Of a DNA stretch of 64,000 nt, positions 7,703-14,511 are shown one piece after another; positions within the stretch are counted from its first letter, which is position 1, and the number at the start of each line of letters is the position of its first letter. Both the position numbers and the translations under genes were made by a program. The DNA is from Devosia sp. Leaf420 (GTDB lineage Bacteria; Pseudomonadota; Alphaproteobacteria; Rhizobiales; Devosiaceae). A model generated the notes under the pieces. That model saw only the letters and a list, made by a program, of their open reading frames with translations, searched no databases and was not told the origin of the DNA. The stretch is taken from the NCBI RefSeq assembly GCF_001425445.1, contig NZ_LMQU01000012.1, positions 454,278 through 518,277 on the forward strand, in the 5' to 3' direction.

Positions 7703-8275
7703 ATGAAGCGACTGCTTGGGTTAGGACTGGCTGTGTTGATGGGTCTGGCGAGCTTTACGCCTGCCTCCGCTTTTTCCGACACCGGATCGCATGGCTGGGC
7801 GCTGGTCGACCTTTCCCTCTCCAATGGTCCCGGCGCGGCCTATGGTCCAGCCGGCAGCATTGCTGAAAATTCCGCCATCCGCGTCCTGCGCTGCCAGGTG
7901 AACTGGTGCCTCGTCGATAGCGGCCCGGAGCGCGGCTGGACGAGCCGTCAGTCTGTCGGCTTTGGCAAGACGCCGGAAGGCCCGTTGTTTTCAATTCAGC
8001 CCAATTACCCTGCCGGTGGGCCAGGGAGCGTCTGCTTCTATGAGGGGCGGAATTTCTCGGGTGCGTCGCTGTGTGCGGGTCCGGGGCAGGTCTTCACCGA
8101 TCTCAAGCTCTATGGCCATGATAACCGGTTCAGCTCGGTCGAGATCACCGGTGACGTGTCGGTTGCGGCCTGCCGGGATCGTGGCTTTCAGTCCTATTGC
8201 GAGCGGATCATCGAGAGCCAGCCGGTCATGGACCAATATCTCGTGCGCAATCTGTCCTCGATCCGCGTCTACTAA
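7703..8275 (+). CDS. Secreted SH3-like + beta/gamma-crystallin-like protein (copy 3 of 3)
   Basis: 190 residues: signal peptide 1-23 (TPASA), a diverged SH3-like domain (about 28-85; WALVDLSLSNGPG replaces the canonical NVRSGPG), a short linker with no Pro/Gln repeat, and a crystallin-like domain (about 107-190). The last shows CFYEGRNFSGASLCAGPG and ends NLSSIRVY. The C-terminal domain aligns throughout with copies 1 and 2, including the CFY-x(4)-F/Y-x-G-x(2)-x-C block. The shortened linker and drifted SH3 suggest it is the most diverged copy. It is separated from copy 2 by a terminator. Function unknown. Confidence 0.78.
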   Translation: MKRLLGLGLAVLMGLASFTPASAFSDTGSHGWALVDLSLSNGPGAAYGPAGSIAENSAIRVLRCQVNWCLVDSGPERGWTSRQSVGFGKTPEGPLFSIQPNYPAGGPGSVCFYEGRNFSGASLCAGPGQVFTDLKLYGHDNRFSSVEITGDVSVAACRDRGFQSYCERIIESQPVMDQYLVRNLSSIRVY

Positions 8276-8290
8276 AGCTGTCGTTCGCGC

Positions 8291-8316
8291 AAAAAAAAGG
8301 CCGGCTGAGCCGGCCT
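8291..8316 (-). terminator. Terminator of the small membrane protein gene
   Basis: On the minus strand AGGCCGGC TCA GCCGGCCT is followed by a run of eight Ts. The hairpin also lies 22 bp after the plus-strand stop at 8275, so it may protect that mRNA end too. Confidence 0.85.
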
Positions 8317-8366
8317 GAGGACTTTGGAGAAAAGCCGCGCAGAGGGCAACTCGCGGCAGGCACTGA

Positions 8367-8663
8367 TCAGCGTTTTTTGGGCGCTGACCAATTGGTGACG
8401 CGCCGACGGGGCGGCACGGAAGCAGGAATGCGGTTGCGCCAGACATAACGGCTGACTTCGAACATCATAGTCAAAACCAGAATGGTCAGCGGGACCATGA
8501 AGACGGCAACCTGCGCATCGGGTTGAGCCGCAAGATCTGCCGCCAAAGCGGGCGTTACACCGGCGAGGAGGGCGCCGGAGAGGCCGAGCGCAACAGCGAA
8601 ACCTGATGCAATTGCGACCTTGATCTTGAGGCTCTTACGACCGCGAGACGGAGTAGTTTGCAT
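8367..8663 (-). CDS. Small membrane protein, unrecognised
   Basis: 98 residues. A basic N-terminus (RGRKSLKIK) precedes a hydrophobic segment that reads as a signal peptide or first helix (about 14-42, ending ALAAD). A second hydrophobic stretch (about 52-68, VAVFMVPLTILVLTMMF) is followed by a strongly basic tail (PPRRRVTNW). The most likely topology is a small cleaved or double-spanning inner-membrane protein with a cytoplasmic basic tail. I do not recognise a family. A dedicated terminator lies 51 bp past the stop and it is transcribed away from the aminotransferase gene. Confidence 0.6.
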   Translation of the reverse strand: MQTTPSRGRKSLKIKVAIASGFAVALGLSGALLAGVTPALAADLAAQPDAQVAVFMVPLTILVLTMMFEVSRYVWRNRIPASVPPRRRVTNWSAPKKR

Positions 8664-8834
8664 GGGATAGGCGTCTCATCAGTGAAGATGCAGAAGCTAA
8701 CCATGCAAATGGGGTTCGAGTGTGACCGGTCGCCATGATGGCTTGACCATTTTCTGTCCGAAATGCGGCAGCGATTTCGCGTGCGGTGGGCAGTTGCCGG
8801 ACGTGGCGGCTTTGCTTATTCATGCCGGCATTGA

Positions 8835-10049
<1,215 letters not shown>

Positions 10050-10051
10050 GC

Positions 10052-10561
10052 GTGGCGGTTGCCGTAACGCTGCTGTTCGATCCGGTTGCCACCGCCTCGG
10101 TGCGGGAAATCTGGCATCGGATGGCGGAACTGGGGATCAGTTCGAGCATGCTCGATCTGCACTACCCGCCGCATCTGACGCTGATCGTGGTCGAGGATGA
10201 GGGGCTGGCGGGGCAGCTTGATCGCGCCTTGCCGGATCTGGCGCAAGATGCGCGGCTCAATTTGACGCTTGGGCCGCCGGGGCGGTTTGTAGACACCGAT
10301 GTCGTGTGGCTCGGCGTCGATGGTGCCGGATTGCGCGAGCTACAGGCCAAGGCGGCGACTTTGGTGGGTGATGCTGCCATTGCGCCGCACTATCGACCCG
10401 ACGGCTGGGTGCCGCATGTGACGCTGCAGACGGCGGGGCATGCGGATGCGGCGCTTGAGCTGGCGCATACGATGTGGCCAGCCCAACAGGCAGCGGAAGT
10501 GCGCACGATCGAGCTGGTGGGTTTTAGCCCGATCGTGACGCTCAAGCGTCTCGGGGTTTAA
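10052..10561 (+). CDS. 2H phosphoesterase (2'-5' RNA ligase-like family)
   Basis: 169 residues with a GTG start 2 bp after the aminotransferase stop. Both catalytic HxTx motifs of the 2H superfamily are present: HLTL (His41, Thr43) and HVTL (His122, Thr124), about 80 residues apart as expected for LigT-like enzymes. Members hydrolyse cyclic phosphodiesters, such as 2',3'-cyclic nucleotides or ADP-ribose 1'',2''-cyclic phosphate, and some ligate RNA ends. No RNA-repair partner genes lie beside it. The last bases overlap tail-to-tail with the minus-strand gene ending at 10558. Confidence 0.8.
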   Translation: MAVAVTLLFDPVATASVREIWHRMAELGISSSMLDLHYPPHLTLIVVEDEGLAGQLDRALPDLAQDARLNLTLGPPGRFVDTDVVWLGVDGAGLRELQAKAATLVGDAAIAPHYRPDGWVPHVTLQTAGHADAALELAHTMWPAQQAAEVRTIELVGFSPIVTLKRLGV

Positions 10562-11694
10562 CCGAGGAGGCCCGCAAGGCTAAAGCCTGGCGTGGACTTG
10601 CTGGAACTGCCGCTGCTGGCGCCCAGCTGGTTGAACATTTCCATGAGCTTGTTGGACGACGAATAATTAGCAACGGCCGCTTCATAGAGCTTGTCGGACC
10701 AGCCGGCGGCCTGGCGTTCCTCAGCGCTGAGCGAGGAGAATGCCGAGATGACATTCTGGCTGAAGGCGGTGGGGTCGGACGATTTGGACGCGGACTTGAG
10801 GCCCGCCATCAGTACTGCGCTCGATTTGGTGCGCAGCTCGGACTTTGCGGCCGCAACTTCTTGGGACGAGAACTGGCCTTCCTTGTCGAGCACGATGGAC
10901 GAGAGCGTGCGGCTCGATAGATCGGACAAATCGATAAGGGCGCCAGTGCCGTTTGGCTTCAAAGTCGGGACCTTGCCAGCGGCGGTGGCATCGGCATAGC
11001 GCTTGTCGATGGTGGTGCGGGCGTTGGTAGCAAGGCTGGCCATGGACTGGTCGAGCGCGCCGCGGGTTTCGAGCAACTTGATATAGGTTGCGACGGGATC
11101 ATTCTCGCCAGCTTGAGGCAAGGTTTTGGAATCGGTCTGGAGCTGCTTGAGGCCTTCGGTAACTGAGGCGCGCGAGGCCTGCCAATCGGCACTGACTTTT
11201 TCCTCGGGGCCCAGAGCGTCGAGGAAGGTCGCCGCGGCATTGTAGAGGCCGGTGTAATTGCCGGTTACCTTCGCAATGGATAGCGGGCCTGCGAGCGCCG
11301 CTTCCATGCGACGCTGCATTTCGAGCTTGGCGGCGTCGTTTTGGTCGGCGGCAAAACTCTTGTCGCTCGCCATCGCATAAAGCTCGCGAGAATCAAGGCT
11401 CGACATATCCAGCGCGAGTTCGCCGTTTTGGAGCGGCGATTTACGGCCGGCGGCTTCGAGCAATTCGGTCAGCTTGGTGCGCGCATCGGCGAGGACTGCG
11501 GCGAAGGAGCGCTCGGAGAGGGCTGCTTTCGCGGCGTCTGACAGTGTGATGGAGGTGGCGGAGGATGATGTGGCAGTTGCCGCGGCAGTCGTCTTCGTTT
11601 TGGCGCTGGCGGTTGTCGTCGTTGCGGCGGAGGCGCTGCCCGACGATGTCGCGGTCGAATAGGCGGTGTAATAGGAATTGGTGATAGCGACCAT
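10558..11694 (-). CDS. Unrecognised 378-residue protein with Ser/Thr/Ala-rich N-terminus
   Basis: Begins MVAITNSYYTAYSTAT and continues with about 45 residues of Ser/Thr/Ala/Lys low complexity. A Ser-Leu-Ser/Asp-Ala helix follows (ITLSDAAKAALSER), then alternating helical regions to residue ~355, and a Ser-rich tail. There is no signal peptide, no transmembrane segment and no cysteine. Its start (MVAITN..) and 'LSDAAKA' helix resemble flagellar/secreted axial-type proteins in style, but I cannot assign a family. The motA/motB genes lie 18 kb away. The minus-strand stop overlaps the phosphoesterase stop. Its upstream side faces the 3' end of the sRNA array, which is transcribed in the same direction. 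Confidence 0.65.
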   Translation of the reverse strand: MVAITNSYYTAYSTATSSGSASAATTTTASAKTKTTAAATATSSSATSITLSDAAKAALSERSFAAVLADARTKLTELLEAAGRKSPLQNGELALDMSSLDSRELYAMASDKSFAADQNDAAKLEMQRRMEAALAGPLSIAKVTGNYTGLYNAAATFLDALGPEEKVSADWQASRASVTEGLKQLQTDSKTLPQAGENDPVATYIKLLETRGALDQSMASLATNARTTIDKRYADATAAGKVPTLKPNGTGALIDLSDLSSRTLSSIVLDKEGQFSSQEVAAAKSELRTKSSAVLMAGLKSASKSSDPTAFSQNVISAFSSLSAEERQAAGWSDKLYEAAVANYSSSNKLMEMFNQLGASSGSSSKSTPGFSLAGLLG

Positions 11695-11840
11695 TGCAGC
11701 GTTCTCCTTGCTGCTAATGGTTAAGCAAACCTTGTGCCGTTTAATTTACGTGTGAAATCAATAGGGTGGCACTGTGCAATTTGGCCGGGCGGCATGTTTT
11801 GCCGAGTGCGCTGAGCAAATTGTATCGAGGGAGGGGGAGA
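11695..11840. other. Gap between sRNA copy D and the 10558 gene
   Basis: 146 bp carrying the promoter side of the minus-strand gene that starts at 11694. I see no ORF or clear hairpin. TTAA-N7-TTGT at 11721-11735 is a seven-of-eight match to a CtrA site, which I do not call. Confidence 0.4.
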
Positions 11841-11937
11841 AATAAAGAGGCCCCACCCGAGGGGATGGGTGGGGCCAGGGGTCTTCGGCAGAGCCGCTGA
11901 CCTTGGAGGGGTGGTACACCACGTACACCACCTTCAA
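11841..11937 (-). ncRNA. sRNA copy D of tandem anti-SD array (diverged)
   Basis: The start is inferred about 7 nt downstream of a -10-like AGATAG (11944-11949). The 3' end is a terminator with a 10-bp stem GGCCCCACCC/GGGTGGGGCC (11849-11876) followed by TCTTTATTT. The loop ATCCCCTC matches the terminator loop of copy C. Only a degenerate anti-SD motif remains (CCCCTCC, minus strand, near 11908). The promoter geometry is identical to the other three copies, so I treat it as a decayed or specialised member. The length is about 97 nt. Confidence 0.55.
11849..11876 (-). terminator. Terminator of sRNA copy D
   Basis: 10-bp perfect stem GGCCCCACCC/GGGTGGGGCC, 8-nt loop, then TCTTTATTT on the minus strand. 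Confidence 0.75.
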
Positions 11938-11943
11938 GACCGA

Positions 11944-11997
11944 CTATCTGACTTTGTCGGTTTGACGACAAACGCTCAATAAGAAGAGCTGCCATGC
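11944..11997 (-). promoter_or_regulatory. Promoter of sRNA copy D
   Basis: Minus strand: GCATGGC (11991-11997), 19 bp, TTGTCG (-35, 11966-11971), 16 bp, AGATAG (-10, 11944-11949). Spacings equal those of copies A-C. The palindrome CTGACATGTCAG is lost here. Confidence 0.6.
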
Positions 11998-12011
11998 AGA
12001 ATCGCTACAGC

Positions 12012-12043
12012 AAAAAAAGGGGCTCCAACCGAAGTTGGAGCCC
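12012..12043 (-). terminator. Terminator of sRNA copy A
   Basis: Minus strand: 10-bp stem GGGCTCCAAC/GTTGGAGCCC with a TTCG tetraloop, followed by CTTTTTTTG. Nearly identical to the copy B terminator. Confidence 0.9.
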
Positions 12044-12207
12044 GATGATAGGGCCGAAGCCAAATCGCAAGTGTTGGCCCGATGCAAGGGAGGAGGATTT
12101 GCACCAAACCGGTGGGCCATAACCGAGGGAGGAGGATACGGTTACAACCCGGTGTCGGGCGTCGCGGGTCCTTGGGAGGAGGATAAGGAGCGGCGTCGCA
12201 TCGACAA
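12012..12207 (-). ncRNA. sRNA copy A, three CCUCCUCCC hairpins (cuckoo/alpha-r14-like)
   Basis: About 196 nt on the minus strand. Three exact CCTCCTCCC motifs (plus-strand GGGAGGAGG at 12088-12096, 12127-12135 and 12174-12182) each sit in a hairpin loop. The stems are TGCAA/TTGCA (12083-12087 with 12099-12103, extended by GGCCC/GGGCC), TAACCG/CGGTTA (12120-12125 with 12139-12144) and TCCTT/AAGGA (12169-12173 with 12185-12189). GGCTTCGGCCC (12051-12061) precedes the terminator and is shared with copies B and C. The loop sequence is complementary to the Shine-Dalgarno GGAGG, so the RNA probably binds mRNA ribosome sites, as proposed for alphaproteobacterial cuckoo/CcsR and alpha-r14 RNAs. Confidence 0.82.
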
Positions 12208-12213
12208 GACCGA

Positions 12214-12267
12214 ATATAGATTTTGACCGTTTGGTCAGCAATACGAGTTCCAACATGTCAGCTATGC
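12214..12267 (-). promoter_or_regulatory. Promoter of sRNA copy A with upstream element
   Basis: Minus strand: GCATAGC (12261-12267) and the partly palindromic CTGACATGTTGG (12250-12261), then TTGCTG (-35, 12236-12241), 16 bp, CTATAT (-10, 12214-12219). CTATAT fits the alphaproteobacterial housekeeping -10. Confidence 0.7.
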
Positions 12268-12411
12268 AATAGGCACAGCGACATTCTGTCCAAAATTTGA
12301 GCAGCTTGTATGGAAGGGGTGTGGCGGAGGCGATGGAAGAGGTGGGGTCTGGCCAAGGCCGCTAGCTCCTTGAGCGGGTGTTTCCGCCTCCGGCGCACTC
12401 CGCTCACCGTG

Positions 12412-12499
12412 CTTCCCTCAGGCTTGACCCGAGGGGCACTCCGCTAGGCACTGATGTTCGTGGCTTCCGCGTGGGCCTTCGGGTCAAGCCCGAGGGAAG
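12412..12499. repeat. 88-bp palindromic-arm repeat, copy 1
   Basis: Inverted arms CTTCCCTCAGGCTTGACCCG and its near complement CGGGTCAAGCCCGAGGGAAG enclose about 42 bp. A second element of the same 88-bp length and arm sequence lies at 62635-62722. Located between sRNA copies A and B; no coding capacity. REP/BIME-like. Confidence 0.75.
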
Positions 12500-12587
12500 T
12501 TCGGTGGGTGGAAGAGTTGAGTGCCGGAAGGGACAAAGGGGAGTTGGCCCCGGACTGTACGGAGAGTGTTCGTGCTGGGTGACATCT

Positions 12588-12635
12588 CAGTATGGGCCCG
12601 GCTTTCGCCGGGGTGACAATTGAGTTCGAGATGGG
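12588..12635. repeat. REP-like palindromic repeat, copy 2
   Basis: GGGCCCGGC TTTC GCCGGGG followed by GTGACAATTGAGTTCGAGATGGG. Matches copy 1 (3418-3465) over about 40 bp, including the unpaired tail. Confidence 0.75.
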
Positions 12636-12693
12636 AACGGTAGGAGGAGGCTAGCGCCAGCGAGGTGGCTGGCATGTCTAAATGCATTTGGGC

Positions 12694-12725
12694 AAAAAAA
12701 GAGGCTCCAACCGAAGTTGGAGCCT
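12694..12725 (-). terminator. Terminator of sRNA copy B
   Basis: Minus strand: AGGCTCCAAC TTCG GTTGGAGCCT then CTTTTTTTG. It differs from the copy A stem only by one compensated pair. Confidence 0.9.
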
Positions 12726-12886
12726 GATGACTGGGCCGAAGCCAAATCGAAAGTGGGGCAGAGGCAAGGGAGGAGGATATGCCATCTGCCGTGAGCCTTG
12801 GGTCTAGGGAGGAGGAAAAGACCCTTAGCTCGGTGTCGCGATACGGGGTCCGAGGGAGGAGGAGTTCGGAGCGCGTCTCAGCGACA
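12694..12886 (-). ncRNA. sRNA copy B, three CCUCCUCCC hairpins (cuckoo/alpha-r14-like)
   Basis: About 193 nt on the minus strand. Three exact CCTCCTCCC motifs lie at 12768-12776, 12807-12815 and 12854-12862 (as GGGAGGAGG on plus). Each is looped out by a stem: GGCAGAGGCA/TGCC-A-TCTGCC (12757-12766 with 12780-12790), GGGTCT/AGACCC (12800-12805 with 12819-12824) and CCGA/TCGG (12850-12853 with 12866-12869). The stems differ in sequence from copy A but keep their positions, so pairing is conserved rather than primary sequence. The GGCTTCGGCCC element recurs at 12733-12743. Terminator and promoter are near-identical in layout to copy A. Confidence 0.82.
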
Positions 12887-12892
12887 CGACCT

Positions 12893-12946
12893 ATATGTAC
12901 TCTACTGACTTAGTCGGCAATACGGCCACTGACATGTCAGCCATGC
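12893..12946 (-). promoter_or_regulatory. Promoter of sRNA copy B with 12-bp palindrome
   Basis: Minus strand: GCATGGC (12940-12946), the perfect palindrome CTGACATGTCAG (12929-12940), TTGCCG (-35, 12915-12920), 16 bp, ACATAT (-10, 12893-12898). The palindrome is centred about 50 bp upstream of the inferred start, a position suited to an activator. Confidence 0.72.
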
Positions 12947-13030
12947 ATTTTTGCAAGGCTGCTGAAAAAATTGCAAACGCGTGCATTCGGCAAAAGCACA
13001 AGCGCCACGTTATCAAATCAGAAGGGGCGG

Positions 13031-13068
13031 AAAGAAAAAGGCTTCGCCCGAGGGGAGAGCGAAGCCTT
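13031..13068 (-). terminator. Terminator of sRNA copy C
   Basis: Minus strand: AAGGCTTCGC, 11-nt loop, GCGAAGCCTT, then TTTCTTT. Confidence 0.85.
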
Positions 13069-13144
13069 AGAGGGTCGGGCCGAAGCCCGAAGGAGGGAAC
13101 GCAGCGCGTTGCAAGGGAGGAGGAGAAACATCCGCGCTGTGATG
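13031..13144 (-). ncRNA. sRNA copy C, one CCUCCUCCC motif (cuckoo/alpha-r14-like)
   Basis: About 114 nt on the minus strand. It has one exact CCTCCTCCC motif (13115-13123) and one shortened motif (CCCTCC, 13092-13097). The shared GGCTTCGGCCC element (13077-13087) forms a small hairpin CGGGC/GCCCG. The terminator has a 10-bp stem AAGGCTTCGC/GCGAAGCCTT and an 11-nt loop TCTCCCCTCGG, unlike the TTCG loops of A and B but like copy D. C and D therefore form one sub-type, A and B another. It is the first copy in the direction of transcription. Confidence 0.75.
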
Positions 13145-13150
13145 TGCTCG

Positions 13151-13204
13151 ATATATGAGCGCCTTGCCCATTCGCCAACCAGGGTACTGACATGTCAGGC
13201 ATGC
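13151..13204 (-). promoter_or_regulatory. Promoter of sRNA copy C with 12-bp palindrome
   Basis: Minus strand: GCATGCC (13198-13204), perfect CTGACATGTCAG (13187-13198), TTGGCG (-35, 13173-13178), 16 bp, ATATAT (-10, 13151-13156). Same geometry as the other three copies. Confidence 0.72.
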
Positions 13205-13278
13205 GATATGCGCATGTCTCGCCGAATTTCCGAGTTGAATCAACGACAAAGGCTCAATCTGCGGCGTGCTGACGCAGC

Positions 13279-13764
13279 CTAATTTATGGGCTGATCGACG
13301 AAGGATGCTGCCAACGAAGTGCGCAGCGCGTCACCGGTGTCGTATTCGATATCGTCCAGAACCCAGCCTTTGTCGGTTTTTATGAGATTGAGACGGTCGG
13401 AATAGTTGGCGGCGGAATCGCTGGTAAAGCTGTAGTTGATCTCGACCTTTGCAGTGTCTGCATTGCTCTCGATTGCACCGACGTCGCAACCATCGGCATA
13501 GTCCTGCCAACTGCGCCAGGGGAGGCCATCGCCCAGAGGCGGTTTTTCGTCTGGCGCTGCTGCTTGCAGTGCATCGCTCTTGGCCCAGGCGTCGACGACG
13601 ATGATGGACAGGGCTGGAGACAGTGCGTCTTCGATCGGCGACATATCGCCATCAAGACTCGCGCGGCAAAAGGCATCGCCGAAGTCAGCGGGGGTAGTAG
13701 ATGCTGCCATGGCTGTTGCAGTGGTCAGCAACAGTCCTATGGCGGTGAGAACAAGACGCAGCAT
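13279..13764 (-). CDS. Secreted protein of unknown function
   Basis: 161 residues with a signal peptide (1-21, ATAMAAS). The mature part begins with a helical ADFGDAFCRAS segment, continues with a conserved-looking GDGLPWRSWQDYADGCDVG, and ends in beta strands NYSDRLNLIKTDKGWVLDDIEY. That last strand pair is typical of NTF2/DUF3828-like small periplasmic domains, where a conserved Trp closes the cone, but the assignment is only by style. Two cysteines (33 and ~93) could form a disulfide. The stop lies 75 bp beyond the sRNA copy C upstream element, and the gene is transcribed into the array. Confidence 0.65.
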   Translation of the reverse strand: MLRLVLTAIGLLLTTATAMAASTTPADFGDAFCRASLDGDMSPIEDALSPALSIIVVDAWAKSDALQAAAPDEKPPLGDGLPWRSWQDYADGCDVGAIESNADTAKVEINYSFTSDSAANYSDRLNLIKTDKGWVLDDIEYDTGDALRTSLAASFVDQPIN

Positions 13765-13797
13765 GATTGAACTCCGCTTGGCGTGGCGGCGCTAAAC

Positions 13798-14511
13798 CTA
13801 GCGCATTTGCTCGAAGGCGGCGATGGCGGCGTGCAACTCGCCGAGGTGCGGAATGCGGGCGTAGCGCGCTTCATCTGCCGGTTCATCGGCGTGTTCATAG
13901 GACCAGGTCAGGTCATGCGGAACGTAGACGGCGAAAGCGCCAGCTTCGAGAGCGGGAAGAATATCGGAGCGGAGCGAATTGCCGACCATGACGGTGTGCT
14001 CGGGGCCATCGGTATGGGAATCGAAAATGCGCGCATAGGTCTTCGCATCCTTATTGGCGACGATTTCGATGGCAGAGAAGACGTCAGCCAGACCGGAAGC
14101 GGCGAGCTTACGCTCCTGATCGAAGAGATCGCCCTTGGTCACAAGGATCAGGCGGTAGTTCTGCTGCAGATCGGCCAAGGCGGCATCGACATAGGGCAGG
14201 GTCTCAATGGGGTAGGTCAGCAGTTCGCGGCCGGCGGCGAGGAGCTCGGCGATCACCGTAGCGGGGACGCGGTGTTCGGTGATTTCAAGCGCGGTCTCGA
14301 TCATCGAGAGCGTAAAGCCCTTCATGCCGAAGCCATAGAACTGCAGGTTTTTGGCGCTCGAGGCGAGGAGGCGCTCACTGAGATTAGGCGCGTCGGTATA
14401 ATCCTTGAGAAGATCGATGAAGCGCTGTTCGGTGAGGCGGATGAACTGCTCGTTTTGCCAGAGCGTGTCGTCGGCATCGAGGGCAATCGTGGTGATGCGG
14501 GGTGGGTTCAT
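13798..14511 (-). CDS. HAD-superfamily hydrolase
   Basis: 237 residues with all HAD motifs. Motif I is LDADDTLW, with nucleophile Asp12 and acid/base Asp14. A helical cap follows (about 20-95). Motif II is LVTKGD, then a motif III Lys near KDAKTY, and motif IV is MVGNSLRSDI. The short C1 cap and DxDxTLW signature place it with phosphoglycolate phosphatase- or FMN phosphatase-like HAD enzymes. The physiological phosphate ester is not predictable. Its ATG overlaps the stop of the upstream S26-like gene by 4 bp, so the two are translationally coupled. Confidence 0.85.
   Translation of the reverse strand: MNPPRITTIALDADDTLWQNEQFIRLTEQRFIDLLKDYTDAPNLSERLLASSAKNLQFYGFGMKGFTLSMIETALEITEHRVPATVIAELLAAGRELLTYPIETLPYVDAALADLQQNYRLILVTKGDLFDQERKLAASGLADVFSAIEIVANKDAKTYARIFDSHTDGPEHTVMVGNSLRSDILPALEAGAFAVYVPHDLTWSYEHADEPADEARYARIPHLGELHAAIAAFEQMR

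Larger units (their letters stand above)
12208..12693. other. Spacer between sRNA copies A and B
   Basis: About 480 bp without a protein gene. It holds the copy A promoter, the 88-bp palindromic repeat and a REP-like hairpin. It also holds a possible sRNA remnant (GGAGGAGG at 12643-12650 on the plus strand, with a GCAT/GACATG-like stretch at 12668-12685). I see no ORF with credible coding features. Confidence 0.5.

Noticed and set aside
11721-11735. CtrA box TTAA-N7-TTGT upstream of the 10558 gene
   Set aside because: Second half-site has one mismatch and the position is not supported by other evidence.
11841-13144. CRISPR array, from the repeated GGGAGGAGG motifs
   Set aside because: The motif is only 9 bp, spacing is irregular, and no spacer-repeat periodicity or cas genes exist. 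The copies have promoters and terminators instead.
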